Source: Flavobacterium potami
GTDB taxonomy: Bacteria; Bacteroidota; Bacteroidia; Flavobacteriales; Flavobacteriaceae
Direction: 5' to 3'
Assembly (NCBI RefSeq): GCF_020026915.1
Contig: NZ_JAINUY010000002.1
Location: 62,001-126,000, forward strand
DNA length: 64,000 nt
Below, piece by piece: positions 33,458-41,330 of this stretch. Both the position numbers and the translations under genes were made by a program. Below the pieces are notes generated by a model. The model had not been told where the DNA came from, searched no databases, and saw only the letters and a list, made by a program, of their open reading frames with translations. Each line of letters starts with the position of its first letter. Positions within the stretch are counted from its first letter, which is position 1.

Positions 33458-34774
33458 TTATAAGAATTCTCCGTGTTGAGAGATGTCTAATCCTAGTTCT
33501 TCTTTCTCTTCAGTAACTCTTAGAGGAGTAATTTTGTTTACGATAAAGAATAAAGCATAAGACGCAACGAAAGCGAAGATTGAAACAGCAACTAAAGCTG
33601 TTAACTGGTTGATGAACAATGTTGGAGTTCCGAAGATTAAACCTTGGTTATCTCCAACTGCAGGGTTGATTGCTTTTGAAGCAAAAACACCAGTTAATAA
33701 CATACCTACCATACCACCAACACCGTGACAAGCAAATACATCTAGAGCATCGTCAATTTTTCCTTTAGGGAATTTGCTTACCACAATATTACTTACAATT
33801 GCAGAGAACAAACCAATGAAGATTGCGTGAGAAATACTTACGAAACCTGCAGCTGGTGTAATAGCAACAAGACCAACAACAGCTCCGATACAAGCTCCTA
33901 GGGCAGATAATTTGTGTCCTAAAATTTTGTCAAGGAAAACCCAAGCCATTGCAGCAGCAGCAGCAGCAACAGTAGTTGTTCCTAAAGCTTGAGCAGCAAG
34001 ACCATTTGCACCTAAAGCAGATCCAGCATTAAAACCAAACCATCCGAACCAAAGTAAACCAGTTCCTAATAATACATAAGTAATTCTAGCAGGATTTGAT
34101 TTTTGAACTTTTCTTTTTCCTAAAAACATAGCTCCAGCTAATGCAGCCCATCCAGCACTCATGTGTACTACAGTTCCTCCAGCGAAGTCTAAAACTCCCA
34201 TTTTGAAGAAAACACCATCAGGATGCCATGTCATGTGAGCAAGTGGTGTATAAATTAACAATATGAATAAAACCATGAATAACAAATAAGCCCAGAAACG
34301 AATACGTTCTGCAAAAGCACCTGTGATTAATGCAGGAGTAATGATGGCAAATTTTGCCTGAAATAATGCGAATAATATAAATGGAATTGTTGGTGCAAGG
34401 CTCCAAGCGGTATTGGTTCCAACTCCTTCAAAGAATAAATTATAAGATGGATTTCCGATAATTCCTCCAATTGTTGGTCCAAAAGCCAATCCAAAAGCAA
34501 CAACGGTCCATAGAATAGTAACAATTACCATTGCCATAAAACTTTGAAGCATAGTACTAATTACGTTTTTCTTACCTACCATACCTCCGTAGAAAAATCC
34601 TAATCCAGGTGTCATTAACAATACAAATGCAGTTGCAACGATCATCCAGGCAGTATCTCCTGTATCAAACTTTACAGCTTCAGCTGGAATTGGGTTATCT
34701 GCAATGATAAAGTTTGAAATAAAGGTTAGTACCAAAATCGTGATAAGAATCACACTTAAAATAATTTTTCGCAT
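33458..34774 (-). CDS. amt: Ammonium transporter Amt
   Basis: This 438-residue protein of the Amt/Mep/Rh family shows about 11 membrane helices and motifs such as FVLLMTPGLGFFYGGMVGKKN, DFAGGTVVHMSAGWAALAGA (with the conserved Asp and His) and FACHGVGGMVGMLLTGVFA (second His). It conducts ammonium into the cytoplasm. The first hydrophobic stretch may be a signal peptide or helix 1. No glnK/PII gene is adjacent, which differs from many bacteria. gltB-gltD lies 15 kb away in the same window. Confidence 0.95.
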   Translation of the reverse strand: MRKIILSVILITILVLTFISNFIIADNPIPAEAVKFDTGDTAWMIVATAFVLLMTPGLGFFYGGMVGKKNVISTMLQSFMAMVIVTILWTVVAFGLAFGPTIGGIIGNPSYNLFFEGVGTNTAWSLAPTIPFILFALFQAKFAIITPALITGAFAERIRFWAYLLFMVLFILLIYTPLAHMTWHPDGVFFKMGVLDFAGGTVVHMSAGWAALAGAMFLGKRKVQKSNPARITYVLLGTGLLWFGWFGFNAGSALGANGLAAQALGTTTVAAAAAAMAWVFLDKILGHKLSALGACIGAVVGLVAITPAAGFVSISHAIFIGLFSAIVSNIVVSKFPKGKIDDALDVFACHGVGGMVGMLLTGVFASKAINPAVGDNQGLIFGTPTLFINQLTALVAVSIFAFVASYALFFIVNKITPLRVTEEKEELGLDISQHGEFL

Positions 34775-35092
34775 AGTTATTTAGTTTTAAAATTTTTGAT
34801 AAAAGTATAAAATCATTTAATACCCCCTAAAAAAATAGGGTTCAATGTTTAATTTTTGTTAAATTTAAAATTTAACCCCTATGATTTTGCGTGAATATCT
34901 TAAAACAAACTTAAAATTTACAATTTAGCAACATTCTTTTTCCTCTTATTGACTATTTTGATAATTTTTGGGGTAATTCATTGCTATTTTTTTGTAGGAT
35001 AATGGATATTTGTTGTTTAAAAAACGTCTTGTTATTGTTATAGAGGATATTTTTTAATGTTTTTAACAAATTTGATGAGTAAAATTTAAAGA
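34775..35092. other. AT-rich 318-base gap between divergent amt and Gfo/Idh/MocA genes
   Basis: No gene is seen. It holds a near-perfect palindrome GTTAAATTTAAAATTTAAC at 34858-34876 and a CCCTA/TAGGG hairpin near 34827-34840, both in a position to affect amt. The repeats of the other gaps are absent here, which makes it more like a true regulatory region. Confidence 0.5.
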
Positions 35093-36067
35093 ATGGAAAC
35101 GAGAAGAATTAAATGGGGAATAATCGGACTTGGAAATATTGCAAGTCAATTTGCAGCAGATTTATTATTAATAGAAAATGCTGAACTGACGGCAGTTGCA
35201 TCTAGAGATTTCTCTAAAGCAGAACAATTCGGCGGAAAATTTAATGCTTTGAGAATGTATAATTCTTATGATTTGCTTTTTGAAGATCCTGAAGTTGAAA
35301 TTGTATATATCGCAACACCTCATAATTCTCACGCAGACTTAACTATAAAAGCGCTTGAAAAAGGCAAACATGTTTTGTGCGAAAAGCCAATGGCTTTATC
35401 TTATAAAGATGCACAAAGAATGGTTGAGGCTTCTAAAAAACACAATAGATTTTTTATGGAAGCATTTTGGACGCGATTTATTCCGTCTGTTCAAGATCTT
35501 TTGCAGAAAATCAATAATGGAGCAATTGGAAATGTAAATTACATAAAAGCCGATTTTGCCTTTCACGGAAGTGAAACAGAAAACAAAAGACTTTTTGATA
35601 AAGAACTTGGTGGAGGAGCATTATTTGATATCGGAGTTTATCCTTTATTTCTCTCTTATATACTATTAGGATATCCGAAAGAGATTTTAGCGAAAGCCAT
35701 CAAACATAAAAATGATATTGATTTACAGACTTCCATGATTTTGCAATACGAGTCGGGGCAATCTGTTTTGCATGCTTCCATAGTTTCAGAATCTGATATG
35801 AAAGCTGTTATTTCTGGAACAAAAGGGAGAATAGAATTAAATGCGCCTTGGTTTGTTGCTGATGGTTATTCTTTGTTTAAAAATGATGAAAAAGACGCAG
35901 TTGTTACTTTGCCTACTTTAGGAAAAGGATATTCTCATGAAATTATCGAATGCCAAAATTGTATTTTGAACAATGAAATTGAAAGCAAACTTTGGTCTCA
36001 TCAGAATTGCTTGGATTTGAGTAGGATAGTGGAGGAGATCAAAACTCAAATAAAACTCTCGTTTTAA
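35093..36067 (+). CDS. Gfo/Idh/MocA family oxidoreductase, cytoplasmic
   Basis: This 324-residue enzyme has the dinucleotide-binding motif GIIGLGNIASQFAADLL at the N-terminus, CEKPMALSYKDA as the catalytic loop, and GGGALFDIGVYPLFLSYILL in the C-terminal domain. It lacks the Tat signal of its relative at 18063-19223. The pattern is close to dihydrodiol dehydrogenase/glucose-fructose oxidoreductase relatives, but the substrate is not known. It is a single gene, divergent from amt. Confidence 0.88.
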   Translation: METRRIKWGIIGLGNIASQFAADLLLIENAELTAVASRDFSKAEQFGGKFNALRMYNSYDLLFEDPEVEIVYIATPHNSHADLTIKALEKGKHVLCEKPMALSYKDAQRMVEASKKHNRFFMEAFWTRFIPSVQDLLQKINNGAIGNVNYIKADFAFHGSETENKRLFDKELGGGALFDIGVYPLFLSYILLGYPKEILAKAIKHKNDIDLQTSMILQYESGQSVLHASIVSESDMKAVISGTKGRIELNAPWFVADGYSLFKNDEKDAVVTLPTLGKGYSHEIIECQNCILNNEIESKLWSHQNCLDLSRIVEEIKTQIKLSF

Positions 36068-36145
36068 TTTTTTATTTATTTGTAATAAAATATTTACAAT
36101 TAATTATTTTTCATTAGTTTTAAAAACTATTAATGAAAGATAATT

Positions 36146-37679
36146 ATGCTAGTAAAAGTTTACGGAAGTGCCGTTTTTGGAGTTGAGGCCACAACTATTA
36201 CAGTTGAGGTACATATGGACAAAGGAATTGGTTATCATTTAGTTGGGCTTCCAGATAATGCCATAAAAGAAAGCAGTTATAGAATTGCTGCTGCCCTAAA
36301 AAATAACGGATTGAGTTTTCCGGGAAAGAAAATTACAGTCAATATGGCGCCCGCCGATCTTAGAAAAGAAGGCTCGTCTTACGATCTGACTTTGGCAATG
36401 GGAATTTTAGTTGGTTCAGATCAAATAAAAGCGCCTGATATTGAACAGTATATCATTATGGGCGAACTTTCTTTAGATGGAAGTCTACAACCTATTCGAG
36501 GTGCATTACCTATTGCCATTAAAGCAAAAGAAGAAGGTTATAAAGGATTTTTCCTCCCGATTCAAAATGTAAAAGAAGCGGCAATAGTTTCAGATTTAGA
36601 GGTTTATGGAGTTTCAAATCTAAAAGAAATCATCGATTTTTTTGCAGGAAAAGGAACGCTGCAGCCAACAGTTATCGATACAAGAGCAGAGTTCTACAAA
36701 ACATTAGATTTTCCAGAACATGATTTTTCCGATGTGCGTGGACAAGAAAGCATCAAGCGTTGTATGGAAATTGCGGCAGCTGGTGGGCATAATATTATTT
36801 TAATCGGTCCGCCTGGAGCAGGAAAAACCATGTTGGCCAAACGTGTTCCGAGTATTTTACCGCCAATGACTTTGCGAGAAGCTTTGGAAACTACTAAAAT
36901 TCATAGCGTTGCCGGAAAACTGAAAGAAGTCGGATTAATGAATCAAAGGCCTTTTAGGAGTCCGCATCATACGATTTCGAATGTGGCACTTGTCGGTGGA
37001 GGAAGCTATCCACAACCGGGAGAAATTTCGATGGCACATAATGGTGTTTTATTTTTGGACGAATTACCAGAATTTAAAAGAGATGTCCTTGAAGTAATGC
37101 GACAGCCTTTAGAATCGTGAAGTAACAATTTCGCGAGCTAAGTTTACCATTACGTACCCTTCATCTTTTATGTTGGTGGCAAGTATGAATCCGAGTCCAA
37201 GCGGATTCTTTAATGATCCAAGTATGCCAAATACTTCTTCGCCACACGAAATGCAGCGTTACATGAGTAAAATTTCAGGACCGTTATTGGATCGAATTGA
37301 TATACATATTGAAGTTACTCCCGTTCCGTTTGAGAAATTGGCAGATGAAAGAAAAGCTGAAAGTAGTGTAGAAATTCGTAAGCGAGTAACTGCTGCGAGA
37401 GAAATTCAAACCAAACGATTTGAAACTGTAGAAAATGTGCATTATAATGCGCAAATGAGCAGTAAACTGATTCGTGAGTTTTGTGTATTAGACGAAGCTT
37501 CAAAAGAATTATTAAAAAATGCAATGGAAAGATTAAATCTCTCCGCTCGTGCTTACGATAGAATTTTGAAGGTTTCAAGAACAATAGCCGATTTAGATGA
37601 TTCAGAAAATATTGTTTCATCACATATCGCCGAAGCAATTCAATATCGTAGTTTGGATAGAGAAGGTTGGTTGGGATAG
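36146..37679 (+). pseudogene. yifB: YifB-type Mg-chelatase-like AAA ATPase broken by a frameshift
   Basis: The first open frame runs 36146-37120 (324 residues). It has the N-terminal GHMP-like domain of the ComM/YifB family, the Walker A motif [18 protein letters not shown] and Walker [11 protein letters not shown], and ends early at MRQPLES. The second frame, from 37170 to 37679, continues with the same family (LVASMNPSPSG, LDRIDIHIEV and the C-terminal chelatase domain). Adding two bases after 37114 restores a reading frame through [18 protein letters not shown], giving 511 residues, the usual length. So this is a single gene with a -2 event near 37114. It may be real inactivation or a sequencing error; a coding gene is favoured by the intact downstream codons. 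YifB/ComM relatives aid DNA branch migration in transformation. Confidence 0.85.
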
Positions 37680-37728
37680 AAATTATGTGAAATGTAAATG
37701 ATAGTATTTACATTTCACATCTTTTATA

Positions 37729-38277
37729 TTATTTCCATTTCCAATCATTTTCAATATTGTATTTTACATTTAAACCGTTAGCAAGTTCTTTTAGAAATGG
37801 TATAACGTCATCAAGATTCTGAATTTTATCTTTTGGCAAGATGAGTGAATTACCAAGTTTTAGTTTTATAAGAATTACGGAGCTTATTTCATTTATTTCT
37901 TCAATTTCACTTGTAGCCATTTTAACTTCCCCTCCGCTAATGTCTTTTGATAAAAGAAAATCGTGATCAAATTCAATAACAATATCTTTGTAAAATCGAT
38001 TTTGATAATTTTCTTTTATAAAGCTTTCATAATGTTTTGTGTAATGTCTTCTTTCCCAATAGGGATACAGTAAAAACCACAAAACTCCTATTGCTGAAAA
38101 AATAATAGCTCCTTGCGTATCCTCTTTATAAAGATCAAATAATACAAAAGCAGCATAAATTAAGGGAATTATAATTTTATTTCGAGTTCTTTTCTTTTTA
38201 ATTCTCTCCGATTTTGAAGCTGTATAAAGCTGATATTGTAGAAAATCATTTGCGTTAAGTTGATAACGGATAACCAT
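37729..38277 (-). CDS. Membrane protein of unknown function, YcxB-like
   Basis: From the ATG at 38277 (MVIRYQLNANDFLQYQLYTA) the product is 182 residues. It shows two close membrane helices (IIIPLIYAAFVLFDLY and AIIFSAIGVLWFLLYPYW) between a short N-terminal domain and a C-terminal domain of about 110 residues containing LPKDKIQNLDDVIPFLKEL. This is the layout of YcxB-like proteins, a guess from pattern. The frame opens at 38355, but that would overlap the esterase gene by 50 bases. The chosen start leaves 28 bases after the esterase stop. The function is unknown. Confidence 0.75.
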   Translation of the reverse strand: MVIRYQLNANDFLQYQLYTASKSERIKKKRTRNKIIIPLIYAAFVLFDLYKEDTQGAIIFSAIGVLWFLLYPYWERRHYTKHYESFIKENYQNRFYKDIVIEFDHDFLLSKDISGGEVKMATSEIEEINEISSVILIKLKLGNSLILPKDKIQNLDDVIPFLKELANGLNVKYNIENDWKWK

Positions 38278-38305
38278 TTTATTTTGTTTGGGGATTAATA
38301 GTAAT

Positions 38306-39181
38306 TTATTTCTCTTCTTGTATTTTAGGGTAAAAGAATTTAAAAGCGTTCGCAACGGCAGTATGCAAAATAGATCCGTGGTTTTCTTCTGGAAAATAAT
38401 CGAAATAAATTTTTATGTTTTTGCTTTTTGAAAACTGTATTTTTTCAGCCAATAAGTTTGCGTCAACTTCCATAACACGCGGAATAGCAGTCGGCGTTAA
38501 ACCTTCTTTTCCAACAGCGATGTAAATTTCTGTTTTTGGGTTGAAATTTTCCTTTAAAATTGGTGAATCTAAATTAAGAATCGAGCCATTATCCCACCAG
38601 ATACTTGGGCTCACAATAACATATTTATTAAAAAGAGAAGGCTTTTTAAGTAAAATTTCCGTTTCTAATAATCCGCCTAAAGATTGACCGATGATGGTTT
38701 TAGAATCATTTGTTTTGTATTTTTTCTCGATAAAAGGCTGTAATTCTTTTTCGATAAAAGTGATAAACTGATCGGAATGACCTGTTGTAGGGAAACGAGT
38801 TTTGTCATTTTCTATCGTTGTCGGAAAAGTAAAATCTCTTCTTCTGTCAACAGTTGCAATACCTACTACAATGGATTTTGGAACCTGATTGATCCATTCA
38901 AAACTATTAAACTGAACCAATCCTGTTATATGAATAAAATCTTCATCGGCAGAACCGTCTAGTAAATAAATGACAGGATATTTTGCAGCTTCAGTAGGAT
39001 TATATCCTTCCGGAAGATAAATGTTTAGGATTCTTTTTTCATTTAATTCTTTCGATTGGATTTCGTCAATAACGCCCAATACAAAAGGTTTTGAGGTTTC
39101 TGTGGTTTTAGTTTTGTTTTTTTGGCTGAATATTAAACTAGTAGAAAAAAGTAAAAAAGCCAAGGTAAAAAATTTGTTCAT
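38306..39181 (-). CDS. Exported alpha/beta hydrolase, esterase D/IroE-like
   Basis: This 291-residue protein has a signal peptide (FFTLAFLLFSTSLIFSQ) and the putative esterase pattern of PF00756. The nucleophile elbow is IIGQSLGGLLETEILL (G-Q-S-L-G), the opening strand YPVIYLLDGSADEDF, and a likely catalytic histidine lies in PEENHGSILHTAV. Relatives include ferri-siderophore esterases (IroE, Fes) and carbohydrate esterases; the fold alone does not decide. It sits 22 bases after the orphan plug-like gene at 39204, which is unusual. A second member with the same fold is at 63202-63999. Confidence 0.85.
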   Translation of the reverse strand: MNKFFTLAFLLFSTSLIFSQKNKTKTTETSKPFVLGVIDEIQSKELNEKRILNIYLPEGYNPTEAAKYPVIYLLDGSADEDFIHITGLVQFNSFEWINQVPKSIVVGIATVDRRRDFTFPTTIENDKTRFPTTGHSDQFITFIEKELQPFIEKKYKTNDSKTIIGQSLGGLLETEILLKKPSLFNKYVIVSPSIWWDNGSILNLDSPILKENFNPKTEIYIAVGKEGLTPTAIPRVMEVDANLLAEKIQFSKSKNIKIYFDYFPEENHGSILHTAVANAFKFFYPKIQEEK

Positions 39182-39203
39182 TATGTATTCTTGAGGGATT
39201 TGT

Positions 39204-39569
39204 TTAAAAGCCTGTTTTTACTTCTTGTTCAGGTTTGTGGTAACTATTTCGGTTTGTAGTAATAATCAAAACGCCGGCTTCTCCGTAATTTCCATAAATA
39301 TTAATACCGGTCTGTTTTTCAAGAGCAATAATTTTAGCGATTTCAATTTTAGAAAGAGCAAGCTTTTCTTTTTCTAAATCTTGATAACGATGCGGAATTC
39401 CGTCAACTACAACTATCGGGCGGTCTGTAATTTTTCCTGATTTAGCTAGAGTTGCAATAGAATCGGATAAATACAATTTGTCTTTTCCTTCATCTGAAAG
39501 CTCATATCTGTTTTGAGAAAAAACGGTAATTGAAATGAATAAAAATAAAAGTGTTAAATATTTCATCAT
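39204..39569 (-). CDS. Small exported protein with a TonB plug-like segment
   Basis: This 121-residue protein has a signal peptide (YLTLLFLFISITVFSQ). Its mature region reads like the plug domain of a SusC-type TonB receptor: PIVVVDGIPHRYQDLEKEKL, IEIAKIIALEKQTGINIYG, then NYGEAGVLIITTNR. In receptors the same order is xIVVDGVP, then a dipeptide leading to YGaRGanGVIlITT. No barrel follows, and the protein ends seven to ten residues later. It is in line with the downstream esterase gene. It may be a free plug-like adaptor or a decayed receptor fragment; the intact signal peptide and stop favour a functional small protein. I know of no named family. Confidence 0.75.
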   Translation of the reverse strand: MMKYLTLLFLFISITVFSQNRYELSDEGKDKLYLSDSIATLAKSGKITDRPIVVVDGIPHRYQDLEKEKLALSKIEIAKIIALEKQTGINIYGNYGEAGVLIITTNRNSYHKPEQEVKTGF

Positions 39570-39603
39570 TTTGTTTTGTGTTTAAGATTTAAAAACCGAA
39601 AAA

Positions 39604-39634
39604 TACAAAAAAATCCTGCAATTATGCAGGATTT
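39604..39634 (-). terminator. Terminator after the SRPBCC gene
   Basis: AAATCCTGCA pairs with TGCAGGATTT around a four-base loop, with a run of T bases on the minus strand. It lies about 25 bases after the stop at 39660. Confidence 0.85.
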
Positions 39635-39659
39635 AAACATTTAGTATTGTATTCTTAAT

Positions 39660-40163
39660 TTATTTCTTTTCTCCAGCAAAAACAGCATCTAGGCCTTCCA
39701 TTGCAATGGTGAAACCTTCCTTGAATCCCATTTCAATTATCATTTCCAGATCTGATAATTTTTCATGTTTGATCACCACATCCACAAAAGTAGATCCCTC
39801 TTTTTCAGAGAAGCTAACATCCCAATCAGAACGAGGGAATTCGTCATTTAAATTTCCTTGGCTATCGCAAAAAGCATCGAGCCATTTTACATTTGTCTTC
39901 GGATGTATCGAAGTATAATCGGCAAGAGCCCAATGTTCTTCGCCTTCTGGTCCAACCATGGTGTACAATCTGCGTCCGCCTTCCTTAAAGTCCATGCTTT
40001 TAGTTCTTGATTTCCAAGGCGCTGGTGCCCACCATTTATCCAGAATTTCCGCTTCAGTCCAAGCGGACCAAACGTTTGCCAGTGATGCGTTAAATTCACG
40101 TTTTACATTTACAGTATTATTTTCTTTATCTACAGTAAAATTCATTAAAAGATTTGATTTCAT
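39660..40163 (-). CDS. SRPBCC (AHSA1-like) protein, copy 1
   Basis: This 167-residue START-like protein has the AHSA1/CalC pattern VNVKREFNASLANVWSAWTE then ILDKWWAPAPWKSRTKSMDF and GFKEGFTIAMEGLDAVF. It is close to the copy at 40362-40859, with the same start MKSNLLMNFTVDKENNTVNV against MKTDLLMNFSVDKENKSVNV, so it arose by tandem duplication. AHSA1-like proteins bind small hydrophobic ligands; function is unknown. A 198-base repeat gap separates the two copies, yet they share strand and likely history with the ArsR gene. It could be transcribed from its own promoter. Confidence 0.9.
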   Translation of the reverse strand: MKSNLLMNFTVDKENNTVNVKREFNASLANVWSAWTEAEILDKWWAPAPWKSRTKSMDFKEGGRRLYTMVGPEGEEHWALADYTSIHPKTNVKWLDAFCDSQGNLNDEFPRSDWDVSFSEKEGSTFVDVVIKHEKLSDLEMIIEMGFKEGFTIAMEGLDAVFAGEKK

Positions 40164-40207
40164 TTTCTTTAGATTTTAATTCGTTAATAACTCGTTGTGT
40201 GAAATTT

Positions 40208-40345
40208 GAAACACATAGAAACATAGATTTGTTTCGTAAAAAAGGAAATAAAAGAAACTAGTCTCCGCACATAGCATATCTATGTGTATTTAGATTAGTG
40301 AAACGCCTTTTCTAGATATTTAAACGGCTATGTTTCTGTGCGTTT
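40208..40345. repeat. Nested inverted repeat, family C, between the SRPBCC copies
   Basis: The outer arms GAAACACATAGAAACATAG (40208-40226) and CTATGTTTCTGTGCGTTT (40328-40345) pair with a few mismatches. The inner pair CACATAG (40268-40274) and CTATGTG (40280-40286) is perfect. The structure is a second copy of the family at 14650-14800. Confidence 0.85.
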
Positions 40346-40361
40346 AAAAATTAAATGGATT

Positions 40362-40859
40362 TTATTTTTCTGCGAAGATTTTGTCCAAACTTTCCATCGC
40401 GGCTGTAAATCCTTCTTTGAAACCCATTTCAATTATTTTTTGTAATTCTTCAAAACTATCACGTGTAATGTTGATGTCGACAAATGTAGCATCACCATTT
40501 TCAGAAAAAGTGATATCCCAATACGAACTTCCAAATTCTGAATTTGGCTTTCCTTCGGCATCACAAAAAGTAGCAGAATGTTTAAAGTTTGTTTTAGGAG
40601 AAATCGAAGAATATTCAAAGTAACTCCAGCGTTCTGTACCATCAGGACCAACCATAGCATACAATCTTTTTCCGCCTTCTTTAAATTCCATAATGGTAGT
40701 CTTAGACTTAAACGGAGCAGGCGCCCACCATTTATCTAAGATTTCAGCTTCAGTCCAAGCCGACCAAACGTGAGATAAAGGTGCGTTGAATTGGCGTTTT
40801 ACATTGACACTTTTGTTTTCCTTGTCTACAGAAAAGTTCATTAATAAATCAGTTTTCAT
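40362..40859 (-). CDS. SRPBCC (AHSA1-like) protein, copy 2
   Basis: This 165-residue START-like protein has the same architecture as the downstream copy: VNVKRQFNAPLSHVWSAWTE, ILDKWWAPAPFKSKTTIMEF, and EMGFKEGFTAAMESLDKIF. Its start overlaps the end of the ArsR-type gene by 11 bases, so the two are translated from one message. In other bacteria, ArsR-type regulators next to SRPBCC proteins respond to small ligands, which is the most natural reading here. The ligand is unknown. Confidence 0.9.
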   Translation of the reverse strand: MKTDLLMNFSVDKENKSVNVKRQFNAPLSHVWSAWTEAEILDKWWAPAPFKSKTTIMEFKEGGKRLYAMVGPDGTERWSYFEYSSISPKTNFKHSATFCDAEGKPNSEFGSSYWDITFSENGDATFVDINITRDSFEELQKIIEMGFKEGFTAAMESLDKIFAEK

Positions 40860-41175
40860 TTTCTTTAGATTTTAAATTAAATAATACTTGATCCAATTGA
40901 TCGAAACGCTGTTCCCAAATTGCTTTAAATTGCTCCAGCCATTGATCAATCTCTTTCATTTTATCAATTTTGAGCTGATAGTAAATTTCTCGGCCCATTT
41001 TTTTTTCTTCCAGTAAATCACATTCATTCAGTATTTTAATGTGTTTGGAAACAGCCTGTCTCGTGGTTTGAAACTGCTCTGCAATGGCATTTGGCGTCAA
41101 TGCAGTCGAAGAAACCAGAACTAAAATCGCTCTTCGTGTCGGATCGGCAATCGCCTGAAAAATATCTCGTTTCAT
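40849..41175 (-). CDS. ArsR-type winged-helix repressor
   Basis: This 108-residue regulator has the ArsR helix-turn-helix (PTRRAILVLVSSTALTPNAI and TTRQAVSKHIKILNECDLL). The wing is KKMGREIYYQL. It lacks the CxC metal-binding pair of classic metal sensors: only one cysteine, in NECDLL, is visible, so a metal role is unlikely. It overlaps the downstream SRPBCC gene by 11 bases. The upstream region carries two 16-base palindromes flanking the predicted promoter, indicating autoregulation. Confidence 0.92.
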   Translation of the reverse strand: MKRDIFQAIADPTRRAILVLVSSTALTPNAIAEQFQTTRQAVSKHIKILNECDLLEEKKMGREIYYQLKIDKMKEIDQWLEQFKAIWEQRFDQLDQVLFNLKSKENEN

Positions 41176-41194
41176 TTTCTCAAAATTAAATTAA

Positions 41195-41234
41195 GCAACT
41201 AATCAGTTGCAAATATATGCAACTTTTCGGTTGC
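41195..41234 (-). promoter_or_regulatory. Predicted operator and promoter of the ArsR-SRPBCC operon
   Basis: Two palindromes, GCAACTAATCAGTTGC (41195-41210) and GCAACTTTTCGGTTGC (41219-41234), are spaced 24 bases centre to centre. The -7 box TATATTTG (minus strand, complement of 41210-41217) lies between and touching them. The first is 20 bases before the ATG. This is the layout of a self-repressed promoter where the regulator would cover the -7 box; the palindromes are seen, the binding is inferred. Confidence 0.7.
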
Positions 41235-41279
41235 GCAATATTGAAAATGAATTTTTTTTAAAATGAAAAGAACGTAAAC

Positions 41280-41311
41280 AAAAAAAGCACATCAAAGATG
41301 CGCCTTTTTTT
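41280..41311 (-). terminator. Terminator of the 395-residue lipoprotein gene
   Basis: On the minus strand GCGCATC pairs with GATGTGC around TTT, flanked by A and T runs. One base pair is G-T. Confidence 0.75.
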
Positions 41312-41330
41312 AACTTGTTATGTTACATAA

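Noticed and set aside
37170..37679. Second yifB frame as a separate gene
   Set aside because: It joins the first frame by two missing bases and lacks its own start signal and N-terminal domain.
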